A stretch of DNA of 64,000 bases from Frateuria_A sp051900415 (GTDB lineage Bacteria > Pseudomonadota > Gammaproteobacteria > Xanthomonadales > Rhodanobacteraceae), in assembly GCF_051900415.1 (NCBI RefSeq), contig NZ_JBHZGL010000005.1:1-64000 (forward strand), written 5' to 3'. The first letter of the stretch is position 1; the number at the start of each line of letters is the position of its first letter. The position numbers were made by a program, and so were the translations under genes. The notes beneath the pieces are model-generated. The model ran no database searches. It was not told where the DNA came from and saw only the letters and a program-made list of their open reading frames with translations. Below, piece by piece: positions 49,495 through 57,797 of this stretch.

Positions 49495-49913
49495 GGGTCA
49501 CAGAGTGGGATGCGGGCAGACGCCTGGGCCGGCCCGGCTCCGCCGCCGGTGGCGCGGAGCGGTTGAAGTTGCGGGGCGGGGCGACCTCGAGTGCGCCCTG
49601 CCGGCCGTCTCTTTAAGGACCGGTCCGTGCGCACAACGTCGCTGATCTCCGCCGATGGAGGCTGGGACCGACGGTTCCGCTGGCATAGGCGAGCGGGCAG
49701 CTTTTTCCGGCCGGCTCGCCTATGACAACGGAACCCTCCGTCGCCACCCTTGAATCGCTTGAATCGCGACCCGAGTTACGCTGGAATGGAGGCCTGCCGC
49801 AATGGCAATCCCGCAGTCTTCCCGTTGGAACCCGCGCAACATGGGCGCCCCAGTGTAGCCGATGCCGGCCGCGCGGTCCCAAACCCCTTTCCCACGCAAC
49901 CATGGAGATCCTG
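49495..49913. other. rhlB-trxA divergent region with an inverted repeat
   Basis: This 419-base gap contains an 11-base perfect inverted repeat, CATAGGCGAGC (49684-49694) and GCTCGCCTATG (49714-49724), with a 19-base spacer holding CTTTTT. Both promoters must lie here, but no strong sigma-70 match is evident. I see no gene in it; the trxA leader appears long. Confidence 0.5.
49684..49724. promoter_or_regulatory. Inverted repeat between rhlB and trxA
   Basis: Perfect 11-base arms separated by 19 bases. It could be a stem-loop in a leader RNA or a protein-binding palindrome. No second copy was noticed elsewhere in the window, which sets it apart from the dispersed repeats. Confidence 0.45.
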
Positions 49914-50240
49914 GTGAGCGACCTGATTACCCACGTCAACGACGATGCCTTCCAGAAGGACGTGCTCGAGTCCGATACCCCCGTGCTGCTCGATTTCTGG
50001 GCCGAATGGTGCGGCCCGTGCAAGGCCATCGCGCCCATGCTCGATGAGCTGGCCAAGCAGTACGAGGGCAAGCTCAAAGTCGTCAAGCTCAACATCGACG
50101 AGAACCAGAAGACCCCTCGCACCTACGGCGTGCGCGGCATCCCGACCCTGATGGTGTTCAAGCACGGCAAGGTCGAGGCGACGCAGATCGGCGCCGTCAG
50201 CAAGGGCCAGCTCTCCCAGATGATCGACAAGACGCTTTGA
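49914..50240 (+). CDS. trxA: Thioredoxin 1
   Basis: A 108-residue thioredoxin with the active site WCGPCK and the cis-proline loop GIPTLM. It reduces protein disulfides using electrons from thioredoxin reductase. GTG 49914 is preferred to the in-frame ATG 49902 because GGAG lies 7 bases before it and the resulting length equals that of E. coli TrxA. It is followed 160 bases later by rho. Confidence 0.95.
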   Translation: MSDLITHVNDDAFQKDVLESDTPVLLDFWAEWCGPCKAIAPMLDELAKQYEGKLKVVKLNIDENQKTPRTYGVRGIPTLMVFKHGKVEATQIGAVSKGQLSQMIDKTL

Positions 50241-50400
50241 CGCGCCTTTCCCGCCGCGCGCGCTTTACGGCGCCGCGCGGCGGATGCTAGATTGCCTTTC
50301 ACGACCGACAGGGGCGGTCCGCTTCGCCCCTCCCGCGCGCTCCGCGCGACGCTCGTCACTCCCTCCTGTTTCTCCAACGGCGCCCCCACGAGGTTTGCCC

Positions 50401-52167
50401 GTGTCCGATATCGAAACCCAAGACCCGTCCGACGCCAAGCGCGCCGAACCCAAGAGCGCGGATGCGCCGCGCACCCGCGCGCCGCGCAAGTCCGCTGCCG
50501 AGAAGGCCGCCGCGCCAGCCCAGGCGGCGGCCCCGGCTCCGGCTCCGGTACCCGCTCCGGCACCCGCTTCCCCACCGGCACCTGCTCCGGCCCCCGCGCA
50601 GGCCAGTCTGCCGATGGAGCCCGGCGACAACGCGCAGCGCGCGCCGCAGGAGGCCCGCGAAGGCGGCCAGAACGGCAACGGCCAGCAGCAGGCCAACGGC
50701 AACGGCAGCAACGAGCGCCGCAACGACCGCAACGACCGCAACGAACGTGACGGCCGCGGCCGCCGTCGCCGCCACGAGCGCGGCCAGCGCCCGCAGGGCG
50801 GCCAAGGCGGCAGCCAGGGCGGCAACCAGGGCCAGCCCAACCGCAGCAACCCGCGCGGCCTGCCCGAAGACGACGAGAACGCCGACATCGGCAGCAACGA
50901 CCGGCTGATCAACCTCACCGAGCTCAAGCGGATGAGGGCGCCCGAACTGCTGGCCTTCGCCGAATCGCTCGGCATCCAGGAAGGCGTCGCCCGCGCCCGC
51001 AAGCAGGACGTGATCTTCTCGATCCTGAAGGCCCACGCCCGCTCCGGCGGCGGCATCTGGGCCGAGGGTGTGCTGGAAATCCTGCAGGACGGCTTCGGCT
51101 TCCTGCGCTCGGCGGATGAGTCCTACCTCGCCGGCCCGGACGACATCTACGTGTCGCCCAGCCAGATCCGCCGCTTCAACCTGCGCACCGGCGACTACAT
51201 CACCGGGCGCGTGCGCCATCCGAAGGAAGGCGAGCGCTACTTCGCGATGCTCAAGGTCGACGACATCAACGGCGATCCGCCGGAGGCGTCGAAGAACAAG
51301 ATGCTGTTCGAGAACCTGACGCCGCTGTTTCCGCGCAAGGCGTTCCATCTCGAGCGCGGCAATGGTTCCAGCGAGGACATCACCGGCCGCATCCTCGATC
51401 TCATCGCGCCGATCGGCAAGGGCCAGCGCGGCCTGATCGTCTCGCAGCCGAAGTCGGGCAAGACGATGATGCTGCAGAACATCGCGCAATCGATCCAGTA
51501 CAACCACCCCGAGTCGCACCTGATCATCCTGCTGGTCGACGAGCGTCCCGAGGAAGTCACCGAAATCGCCCGCACGGTGCGCGCCGAGGTGATCAGTTCG
51601 ACATTCGATGAACCCGCGGCCCGGCACGTGCAGGTCGCCGAGATGGTGATCGAGCGCGCCAAGCGCCTGGTCGAGCACAAGAAGGACGTGATCATCCTGC
51701 TCGACTCCATCACCCGCCTGGCGCGCGCCTACAACACGGTGGTGCCAAGCTCCGGCAAGGTGCTGACCGGCGGTGTCGACGCCAATGCGCTGCAGCGCCC
51801 GAAGCGCTTCTTCGGCGCCGCGCGCAACGTCGAGGAAGGCGGCTCGCTGACGATCATCGCCACCGCGCTGATCGACACCGGCTCGAAGATGGACGAGGTG
51901 ATCTACGAGGAGTTCAAGGGCACCGGCAACATGGAGGTGCACCTGTCCCGCCGCATTGCCGAGAAGCGCGTCTACCCGGCCATCGACATCAACCGATCCG
52001 GCACCCGCCGCGAGGACCTGCTGATCGACCCGGACCTGCTCGCCAAGATCTGGATCCTGCGCAAGCTGCTGCATCCAATGGACGAGCTGGCCGCGATGGA
52101 ATTCATGCTCGACAAGATGAAGAACACCAAGACGAACGACGAGTTCTTCAATTCGATGAAGCGCTGA
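50401..52167 (+). CDS. rho: Transcription termination factor Rho with disordered N-terminal extension
   Basis: A 588-residue Rho. Residues 168-588 align with the whole of E. coli Rho (419 residues): the RHO_N-like helical part from NLTELKRM, the cold-shock RNA-binding DGFGFLRSADESYLAGPDDIY, Walker A PKSGKT (350-355), LLVDERPEEVTE and the Q/R-loop segments. The first 168 residues are low complexity: Ala/Pro-rich (about 30-70) and Gly/Asn/Gln/Arg-rich (about 88-150). The start is GTG 50401 with GAGG upstream. Similar extensions are known in other Xanthomonadales. Confidence 0.95.
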   Translation: MSDIETQDPSDAKRAEPKSADAPRTRAPRKSAAEKAAAPAQAAAPAPAPVPAPAPASPPAPAPAPAQASLPMEPGDNAQRAPQEAREGGQNGNGQQQANGNGSNERRNDRNDRNERDGRGRRRRHERGQRPQGGQGGSQGGNQGQPNRSNPRGLPEDDENADIGSNDRLINLTELKRMRAPELLAFAESLGIQEGVARARKQDVIFSILKAHARSGGGIWAEGVLEILQDGFGFLRSADESYLAGPDDIYVSPSQIRRFNLRTGDYITGRVRHPKEGERYFAMLKVDDINGDPPEASKNKMLFENLTPLFPRKAFHLERGNGSSEDITGRILDLIAPIGKGQRGLIVSQPKSGKTMMLQNIAQSIQYNHPESHLIILLVDERPEEVTEIARTVRAEVISSTFDEPAARHVQVAEMVIERAKRLVEHKKDVIILLDSITRLARAYNTVVPSSGKVLTGGVDANALQRPKRFFGAARNVEEGGSLTIIATALIDTGSKMDEVIYEEFKGTGNMEVHLSRRIAEKRVYPAIDINRSGTRREDLLIDPDLLAKIWILRKLLHPMDELAAMEFMLDKMKNTKTNDEFFNSMKR

Positions 52168-52185
52168 ACCGTAGCGCCTTCCAGG

Positions 52186-52213
52186 AAACAGGCCGGCATA
52201 TGCCGGCCTGTTT
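52186..52213 (+). terminator. Rho-independent terminator of rho
   Basis: AAACAGGCCGGCA-TA-TGCCGGCCTGTTT, a 13-base perfect stem followed by CGTTTTG, starting 18 bases after the rho stop codon. Confidence 0.85.
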
Positions 52214-52284
52214 CGTTTTGCGGCGCCTGGCCCTTTGCGCTCCCGTCACTGCCAGCAGGCCTGGCACCGGCCGGAACGGCTTCT

Positions 52285-52298
52285 ACTATATTTATAGT
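52285..52298. promoter_or_regulatory. Upstream palindrome of the BlaI-type gene
   Basis: ACTATA-TT-TATAGT, a perfect palindrome touching the first base of the -35 element. It shares the ACTAT/ATAGT half-sites with the palindrome at 52325-52340; the two centres are 41 bases apart. Probably an operator for the BlaI-type repressor. Confidence 0.65.
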
Positions 52299-52326
52299 TG
52301 ACAAGCTTCCGTCCCGGCTGTATCAA
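52298..52326 (+). promoter_or_regulatory. Sigma-70 promoter of the BlaI/M56 operon
   Basis: TTGACA (52298-52303), a 17-base spacer, TATCAA (52321-52326). The -10 overlaps the second palindrome and the -35 abuts the first, so a bound repressor would block RNA polymerase. Confidence 0.75.
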
Positions 52327-52340
52327 CTATGGCCATAGTT
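52325..52340. promoter_or_regulatory. Downstream palindrome (operator) of the BlaI-type gene
   Basis: AACTATGGCCATAGTT, a perfect 16-base palindrome covering the end of the -10 element and the likely transcription start, 20 bases before the start codon. Confidence 0.72.
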
Positions 52341-52360
52341 TGCAAGGCGGGCTGGCGCGG

Positions 52361-52738
52361 ATGAAGATTTCTCTTACCGACCGGGAAGCCGACGTCATGC
52401 AGGCGTTGTGGGACCACGGTCCTTCGCTGGTGGCCGAGGTCCGCGAGCGATTGAGCGACGAACTCGCCTACACGACGGTGCTTACCGTGTTGCGCACCCT
52501 CGAGGCGAAGGGCTACGTCGCACACGAGGAAGAAGGTCGCGGACACCGGTATTTCGCCAGCGTCAAGCAGACGACCGCGCGCAAGAACGCCGTACAACAC
52601 CTGACCGACAAGCTGTTCAAGGGCTCGGCCGAGCTGTTGTTCTCGCACTTGGTTTCCGACCAGAAGCTCAGCCCCGAGCAGATACGCCGCATGCGCCAAC
52701 TGCTTGCCGAGCGGGCCGGCAAGGAGCGCGGGAAGTGA
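52361..52738 (+). CDS. BlaI/MecI/CopY-family transcriptional repressor
   Basis: A 125-residue winged-helix repressor. The DNA-binding domain (about 1-75) includes TDREADVMQALWDHGP and the TTVLTVLRTLEAKGYV recognition region; the C-terminal helices (about 80-120) form the dimerisation part. BlaI proteins are inactivated by cleavage after signalling by a BlaR1/M56 protease. ATG 52361 follows GGCGCGG. Its stop codon overlaps the GTG of the M56 gene. Two palindromes flank its promoter, indicating autoregulation. No beta-lactamase is nearby. Confidence 0.9.
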   Translation: MKISLTDREADVMQALWDHGPSLVAEVRERLSDELAYTTVLTVLRTLEAKGYVAHEEEGRGHRYFASVKQTTARKNAVQHLTDKLFKGSAELLFSHLVSDQKLSPEQIRRMRQLLAERAGKERGK

Positions 52739-54282
52739 CCGGCTGGATGGCGTACGTCGTCCTGGTCACCCTGGCCCTGAGTGCAGCAGCGCTGGCGGCC
52801 GAACAGGCCGCCAAGTGTCGCCGCGGTACCACGCGATGGATATGGATCGCCGCGCTAGCCGGCTCGCTGGCGTTGCCCGCGGCCGTCGCCTCGGTATCGA
52901 TCCGCCTTCCCGGCGCTCTCGGCTTCGACGTTTCGACGGCATCGATCGCCTTGCGCGATGCCACTTCGATACCGATGCCGCCCGCGCTGGTCGATTTCGG
53001 CGGCGCCCGGCCCTATGGCCGTTCGCCTCGTGTCCAGGCGCTGCTGCACGAAGCCTGGCCAGCCGCCTCGATCCTCATGCTGCTCGCCCTGGCCTGGAGC
53101 TCGGTATCGCTGCATTGGCGCAAGCGCGGCTGGTTCGAGCAGCACATGAGCGGCGAGCGCGTTTTGGTCTCGCCTGATGCAGGCCCCGCGGTAGTCGGCC
53201 TGCTGCGCTCGCGCATCGTCGTTCCCGCGTGGCTGTTGCAGGCGCCACCGGAACGGCAGCAGTGCGTGATCGCCCATGAGCGCTCGCATCTGGACGCGCG
53301 CGACCCCCAGCTCGTCGCGCTCGCCCTGCTGCTGTTGACGCTGATGCCCTGGAACCCGTTGTTGTGGTGGCAGTTCCGTCGGCTGCGCCGTGCCATCGAG
53401 GTGGACTGCGACGCCCGCGTGCTGCGGCATGGCCGCGACCTTGGCGAATACTGCGAAACCCTGATCGAGGTGGGCGAGCACCGGTCGCATCGGATCGACG
53501 TGATGCCGGCGATGTCCGGGCCGTTCCTGGAAACACGAATCCGCCTCATGCTGGGAAAGCCGCGCAAGTGGACGAGCGCGGCGGCGCTGGCGGGCATCTC
53601 GCTGGGCATGGCGGTGTTCGCGGCACAGGTGACGCCGCCCGATACCCTCCAACTGGCGGACGCCACGAGGGTCCCGGGCGCCGGCGCGCTGGCCCGCAAC
53701 GTCGGGTTCTATCGGATCAGCGCGATTTCGCTGGCGACCGTGACGCGCGACGGCGACGGCCTCACCGTGCGCATCAGCGGACAGATTGCCGCGCCGAAGC
53801 CCTTTCACATCATGCCGCGTAGTCCGACGCGCTTCGCCGTGCAGGGCATGGACGCCAGCGTCGAGTTCGTCCAGGAAGCGCAGGGCCCGGCACGGCGCCT
53901 GGTTGCCTACCGGCGCGGCCGCAAGGTGCTCGATGCGCCACGCGTCGACAAGGCGACGGCGGATCGGATCCAGGCCGCGCTCGCCGCCCGCGTCGCGGCC
54001 CAGAAGCCCTTCCCGGGTAGCGAGGAAGCGCTGCGGCGGCTGCTTGGCGACCCCGACAGCGGCGCAGGCATGAGTGCGGATCTTGCCCGTTTGCGCACCG
54101 AGACCCGGGCGGCCAGGAAGGCCTATCTCGCCCAGCTGGGGCCGGTCGAGTCCTATGCGTTCACGGGCGTCAGCGCATTCGGCTCGGACAGTTATCGCGT
54201 CAAGCGCCGGTACGGCACGGAGAACGTGTTGCTGGTGCTCGACGAGCAGGGAACCCTGGTGAGCGCCTTCCGGCACCGCTGA
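52735..54282 (+). CDS. M56 (BlaR1-like) membrane metalloprotease
   Basis: A 515-residue membrane protein with about four helices in the first 330 residues and a cytoplasmic-facing zinc site HERSH (181-185) with a likely third ligand Glu222 in AIEVDCDA. After a helix near 300-318, the C-terminal about 190 residues are predicted extracytoplasmic. They are not the penicillin-binding sensor of BlaR1: no SxxK/KTG set is seen, so the signal differs. The start is GTG 52735 overlapping the repressor's TGA. It probably relieves BlaI repression by proteolysis. Confidence 0.86.
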   Translation: MTGWMAYVVLVTLALSAAALAAEQAAKCRRGTTRWIWIAALAGSLALPAAVASVSIRLPGALGFDVSTASIALRDATSIPMPPALVDFGGARPYGRSPRVQALLHEAWPAASILMLLALAWSSVSLHWRKRGWFEQHMSGERVLVSPDAGPAVVGLLRSRIVVPAWLLQAPPERQQCVIAHERSHLDARDPQLVALALLLLTLMPWNPLLWWQFRRLRRAIEVDCDARVLRHGRDLGEYCETLIEVGEHRSHRIDVMPAMSGPFLETRIRLMLGKPRKWTSAAALAGISLGMAVFAAQVTPPDTLQLADATRVPGAGALARNVGFYRISAISLATVTRDGDGLTVRISGQIAAPKPFHIMPRSPTRFAVQGMDASVEFVQEAQGPARRLVAYRRGRKVLDAPRVDKATADRIQAALAARVAAQKPFPGSEEALRRLLGDPDSGAGMSADLARLRTETRAARKAYLAQLGPVESYAFTGVSAFGSDSYRVKRRYGTENVLLVLDEQGTLVSAFRHR

Positions 54283-54398
54283 GCCCGTTTGTTGTCGCCG
54301 GCTCTTGCACGGTCCCGGCCCAATCGATCCACCTGTGTGGCCTTCCAGGATGGCCGCAACGGTTCTGTCGTGCCCGCGATTTCCACAGGAGTGAACAG

Positions 54399-55562
54399 AT
54401 GAACCGTACAGCACCGCACCACGCCATCATCAACCGGCTCGTCCACCTGTCCTCGCAGACCAATGGCGCCATTCACCGGCGACCACGAACGGCCCGGGCC
54501 GTGGTGTCGATGGCCCTGGCCGCCTGTCTGGGCATGGTGGTTCTCCCTGCATTCGCCAGCGCAGCGCAACCGGCGTCCCGCGCCGGCACGCTCGAGGGCG
54601 CGCCCTACCGCATCGACGTTCCGGCTCCATGGAATGGGGACCTGGTCGTGCTGATGCACGGCTACGAACCCAAGGGCGCCCCGCGGACGACACCGATGAA
54701 GCCATGGGAGCCCACGCAGCTTTTTCTCGCGCAGGGCTACGCCGTCGCGCAGAGTGATTACGCGTCGCAGGGATGGGCCGTAGGCGATGCCCTCCTCGAC
54801 ACTGAACGGCTGAGACAACTGGCCGTGCGCGACATCGGGCAGCCGCGCCACACCTGGCTGGTCGCCCTGTCGCTGGGCGGCCTCGGCGCGGCGGCGAGCC
54901 TCGAACGGCATCCGCATGCCTACACGGGCGCGCTGATCCTGTGCGGCGCCACGGTTTCCACGCCGGAACTGCTGTCGCGCGGGGTGCTGACACCGCTGGT
55001 CGCCTTCGACACGCTGATACCCGGCGTGCTGCCCGACCCGGCGGCAGCCGACGCGCCGAAGTTCGTACCTCCTGCGGTGATCGCCCAGGCGCTTCAGGCG
55101 CACCCGCAACAGGCCGCGCTGCTTGCACGGCGACTGCAGGGAGCGCAGACCTCGCTGTCGCTTTACTACATGGTGCTGCGCGAGTTCGAGCAGCACGCGG
55201 GCGGCATGCCCGTGGACAACCGCCACACCGTCTACCGGGGTTTCGGCGACGACGAGGCCTTCAACCGGCGCGTGCATCGCTACGCCAGCTCGCCCGCGGC
55301 GCTTGCTTACAGCCGTCGCAACGTCAGTCTCAGCGGGCGCATCGAGGTGCCGCTGGTAATGCAGTGGAATACCCACGACCAGACCATTCCCGCGCGCTTC
55401 CACGCCATCTATCCCGACCAGGTGCGGGCGGCGGGCAAGGCCCGGCTGCTGACGGTGCTCCCGCCGGTCGGGGAGGGACATTGCGACTTCAGCGACGTGC
55501 AGATCCGCAGCGCTTTCGACACATTGCAGCGCGAGGCGGAACCCGCGCGCGCCGATCGTTGA
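54399..55562 (+). CDS. Secreted alpha/beta hydrolase
   Basis: A 387-residue hydrolase. A long N-terminal signal sequence (hydrophobic about 34-56, cleavage near SAAQP) precedes the alpha/beta fold. The oxyanion-side motif is LVVLMHGYE. The nucleophile elbow reads ALSLGG, where the usual first Gly of GxSxG is Ala. Likely acid and base residues are the Asp in THDQTIP and the His in EGHCDF. Substrate is unknown; an ester-type activity is possible. ATG 54399 gives the full leader; a later start would shorten it. It stands alone with a strong terminator. Confidence 0.78.
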   Translation: MNRTAPHHAIINRLVHLSSQTNGAIHRRPRTARAVVSMALAACLGMVVLPAFASAAQPASRAGTLEGAPYRIDVPAPWNGDLVVLMHGYEPKGAPRTTPMKPWEPTQLFLAQGYAVAQSDYASQGWAVGDALLDTERLRQLAVRDIGQPRHTWLVALSLGGLGAAASLERHPHAYTGALILCGATVSTPELLSRGVLTPLVAFDTLIPGVLPDPAAADAPKFVPPAVIAQALQAHPQQAALLARRLQGAQTSLSLYYMVLREFEQHAGGMPVDNRHTVYRGFGDDEAFNRRVHRYASSPAALAYSRRNVSLSGRIEVPLVMQWNTHDQTIPARFHAIYPDQVRAAGKARLLTVLPPVGEGHCDFSDVQIRSAFDTLQREAEPARADR

Positions 55563-55581
55563 ACCCAGCCGACCGGGAAGC

Positions 55582-55612
55582 GCCGGCCCCCGCAGGGGCC
55601 GGCATTTTTTTT
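55582..55612 (+). terminator. Rho-independent terminator of the hydrolase gene
   Basis: GCCGGCCCC-CGCA-GGGGCCGGC stem (55582-55603) followed by an A-less run of eight T (55605-55612). It lies 20 bases after the stop codon and its tail overlaps the stop codon of the convergent gene. Confidence 0.93.
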
Positions 55613-57482
55613 ACGGACGCTGCCAGCTCAGCCCATCGGCCGAACCGTCTGGGTGCGCGTACCAGCGCACGTGGTTGGTGCCGTTGGGGCAATCCATGCC
55701 GGTGGCCGTGTCGTCCAGCGAACCGTTCTGGGTCAGCACCGCCTTCTGGTAGCAGCTGCCGCGGTTGTCGGTGAACACGTAGGTATGCGCCGCGTGCCAG
55801 TTGCTGTCCGCATCGGTGTCCGGATCGACGCGATGGTTGCCTTCGAACTCCTCGCGCACCTGGGTGGTGTACGGCTGCAGGCCATGCCGGAAGTGGCTGG
55901 CGTCGAGCTGGCGCTGCTGGTGCACGTTGACTGCGCCACCGAACAGGTCGACGTCGAGCGAGCCATCTTCGCTGTACGCATCGGTCAGCCGGCCGGCGCC
56001 GATGTAATGCAACTCCAGCGGGTAGCTGACCGCGAGCTGGTCCTCGCTGAGCAGGCTGCCATTGCGGGTGCGGCGGCTGGTGCTCTGCGTCGTGCTCTTC
56101 AGCCACAAGTCCTCGCGATAGTACGGCTGGTCGTTCGTTGCCGGATCATCCTTGACGTGGAACTGCCGCACGTTCTCGAAGCTGGATTGCTGGGTCACCA
56201 CCGATTCGACACGTCCATGCGAGGTATCGACGTAGCCGCGAATCTCGAAGTTCCGGTCCAGACGCGCACCGAGCCGCCCGTCCAGCAGGTTGCCGTCCTG
56301 CACCAGTCCGTCGGTAACCGCGGGCTCGGGCAGCTCGACCGGTAGCGAGTTGAAGGTCACCGCACCGGGCAGGCGACTCTTGCCTGGGTCGAGATACACC
56401 AGCAGGTTGGCCGTGCGCGGGGCAAGGTACCACTGGTCGTTGACCTCGCTGCGCGCAGGCATGTTCAAGCCCACTTGGTGGGTTCCGGCTTCGTTGAGGA
56501 TGGCGGCGAACGGGGTCAGGTCCACGCGGTAGGGGAGGAAGTCCAGTGACTGCGCACTGTCCGTGGGCGTATCCATCGCGTTCCAGAAGGGCGAGCGCCT
56601 GGGCCCGGAGTTGACGCTGAAGTGGGTAGGCAGCCACGGGAAGACGGGCGCGACACCCGCCGGCGTGCCGTCGACGGTGACCAGCACGTCGGAATAGCTG
56701 TGGGGGAAACAACCCTGTTCGACCGGGAAGATCCCGCGCTGGCTCAGGCCTAGCGCGACACGGCTGATCAGGGTCGGATGCGCCTGCGCCACCTCAGGGG
56801 TGAAGCAGTTGTACCAGAACGCCTCGTCCTTGGCGGTCACGTCCAGATAAGCGCGCTCGATGTTGTGGGGAAGCGCGTCGAGATCCTTCACTCCTGGCGG
56901 TGCGGCGAGCTGGTCGACGTACGTCGAGAACACGGCATCGGGCACCCGTGGCGCCGGGTTGCCCGGCCGCGGCGGATAGAAGCGCAGGGTCGCGGTGCCG
57001 GTGACGTTGATGCTGCTCCCGCCGAGGTCGCGGAACGCGCGCAACGCGGTCAGCGTGCCGTTGCCCGGCTGCTTGAACAGGACGCTGTAATCGGTCAGGT
57101 CCCGCTCCACGTGCCACTGCATGGGCTGTGCGGTATCCGCCGTGGGACCGATGAACAGGGTCACGTCGTCGAGCGCCAGGGCCACGCCCTGGGTACGGGT
57201 GTCGCGCGAACCACTCAAGTCCATGCTCAGCACGACCTTGGCCCAGGGACCCGGGCAGTTGGCAGGCGGGCTGAATACGAAGCCGGTAGCGGGGGTGTCG
57301 AACGGCGCACCGGTGAACAGCTGCACCTCGCACGGCTGGGTGTGCGGCGTGGGGACCGGGGGTCCTGCGCGTTCGATCGCCTCCTGCGGCGAAGCCGTCG
57401 CGATACAGGGGGCAAGCAGGGCGAATGCCGCGACCGGGAGCGTCGCTTGCGTCAGTCGTTGACGCGCTGTCTCGGTAGACAT
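55611..57482 (-). CDS. Secreted PNGase A-like glycoamidase, paralogue 1
   Basis: A 623-residue secreted protein with a signal peptide (cleavage near IATAS, about residue 30). The body matches the peptide-N-glycosidase A family (PF12222-like): WAKVVLSMDLSGSRD, WHVERDLTDYS, APVFPWLP, LPYRVDLTPFAAIL and, near the C-terminus, CPNGTNHVRWYAHPDGS. Acidic bacterial members from Dyella, Rudaea and Terriglobus remove N-glycans, including core alpha-1,3-fucosylated ones. It is paralogous to the upstream gene at 57798-59540. ATG 57482 has GGAGGAA upstream. Activity is inferred from family only. Confidence 0.85.
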   Translation of the reverse strand: MSTETARQRLTQATLPVAAFALLAPCIATASPQEAIERAGPPVPTPHTQPCEVQLFTGAPFDTPATGFVFSPPANCPGPWAKVVLSMDLSGSRDTRTQGVALALDDVTLFIGPTADTAQPMQWHVERDLTDYSVLFKQPGNGTLTALRAFRDLGGSSINVTGTATLRFYPPRPGNPAPRVPDAVFSTYVDQLAAPPGVKDLDALPHNIERAYLDVTAKDEAFWYNCFTPEVAQAHPTLISRVALGLSQRGIFPVEQGCFPHSYSDVLVTVDGTPAGVAPVFPWLPTHFSVNSGPRRSPFWNAMDTPTDSAQSLDFLPYRVDLTPFAAILNEAGTHQVGLNMPARSEVNDQWYLAPRTANLLVYLDPGKSRLPGAVTFNSLPVELPEPAVTDGLVQDGNLLDGRLGARLDRNFEIRGYVDTSHGRVESVVTQQSSFENVRQFHVKDDPATNDQPYYREDLWLKSTTQSTSRRTRNGSLLSEDQLAVSYPLELHYIGAGRLTDAYSEDGSLDVDLFGGAVNVHQQRQLDASHFRHGLQPYTTQVREEFEGNHRVDPDTDADSNWHAAHTYVFTDNRGSCYQKAVLTQNGSLDDTATGMDCPNGTNHVRWYAHPDGSADGLSWQRP

Positions 57483-57797
57483 CGTGATGGTTCCTCCTCT
57501 GATGTCCCCCTGCCCGCCTATCGTGCGGGTGTGTACATCAAAGGAATGTCCTTACGAAAAAGTAACAGCTCAGTTCGCTCCCGTTTATCGACCTGTCTGC
57601 CAAGCAAACCGGACCTTTGGTTGCAGCTACCGCGTGGGCGCAAGCGCCACCGGCCTCGCCGGGAAGGGTCAGGCGCCGGCACAATCCATGCTAACGCTCA
57701 TGCCCGGCCCCGCTGTCGCACACGATCCCTCGTCAACCATAGCCCGCCAACTTGGCACGGGGCCGGCGGCACACCGGCCCCGTGCCTTCGGGCGTGC
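57483..57797. other. Gap between the two PNGase A-like genes
   Basis: These 315 bases hold no gene. A stem-loop (57754-57786) follows the upstream paralogue's stop codon. The rest, with AT-rich stretches near 57540-57600, probably contains a separate promoter for paralogue 1, although I cannot place its hexamers. Confidence 0.5.
57754..57786 (-). terminator. Stem-loop after PNGase A-like paralogue 2
   Basis: GGCACGGGGCCGG / CCGGCCCCGTGCC, a perfect 13-base stem with a seven-base loop, 11 bases beyond the stop codon. There is no T-run, so factor-dependent termination or mRNA protection is likely. Confidence 0.55.

Noticed and set aside
52361..54282. Beta-lactam resistance regulator blaI-blaR1
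   Set aside because: The M56 protein lacks a penicillin-binding sensor, and no beta-lactamase or PBP2a-like gene is near.
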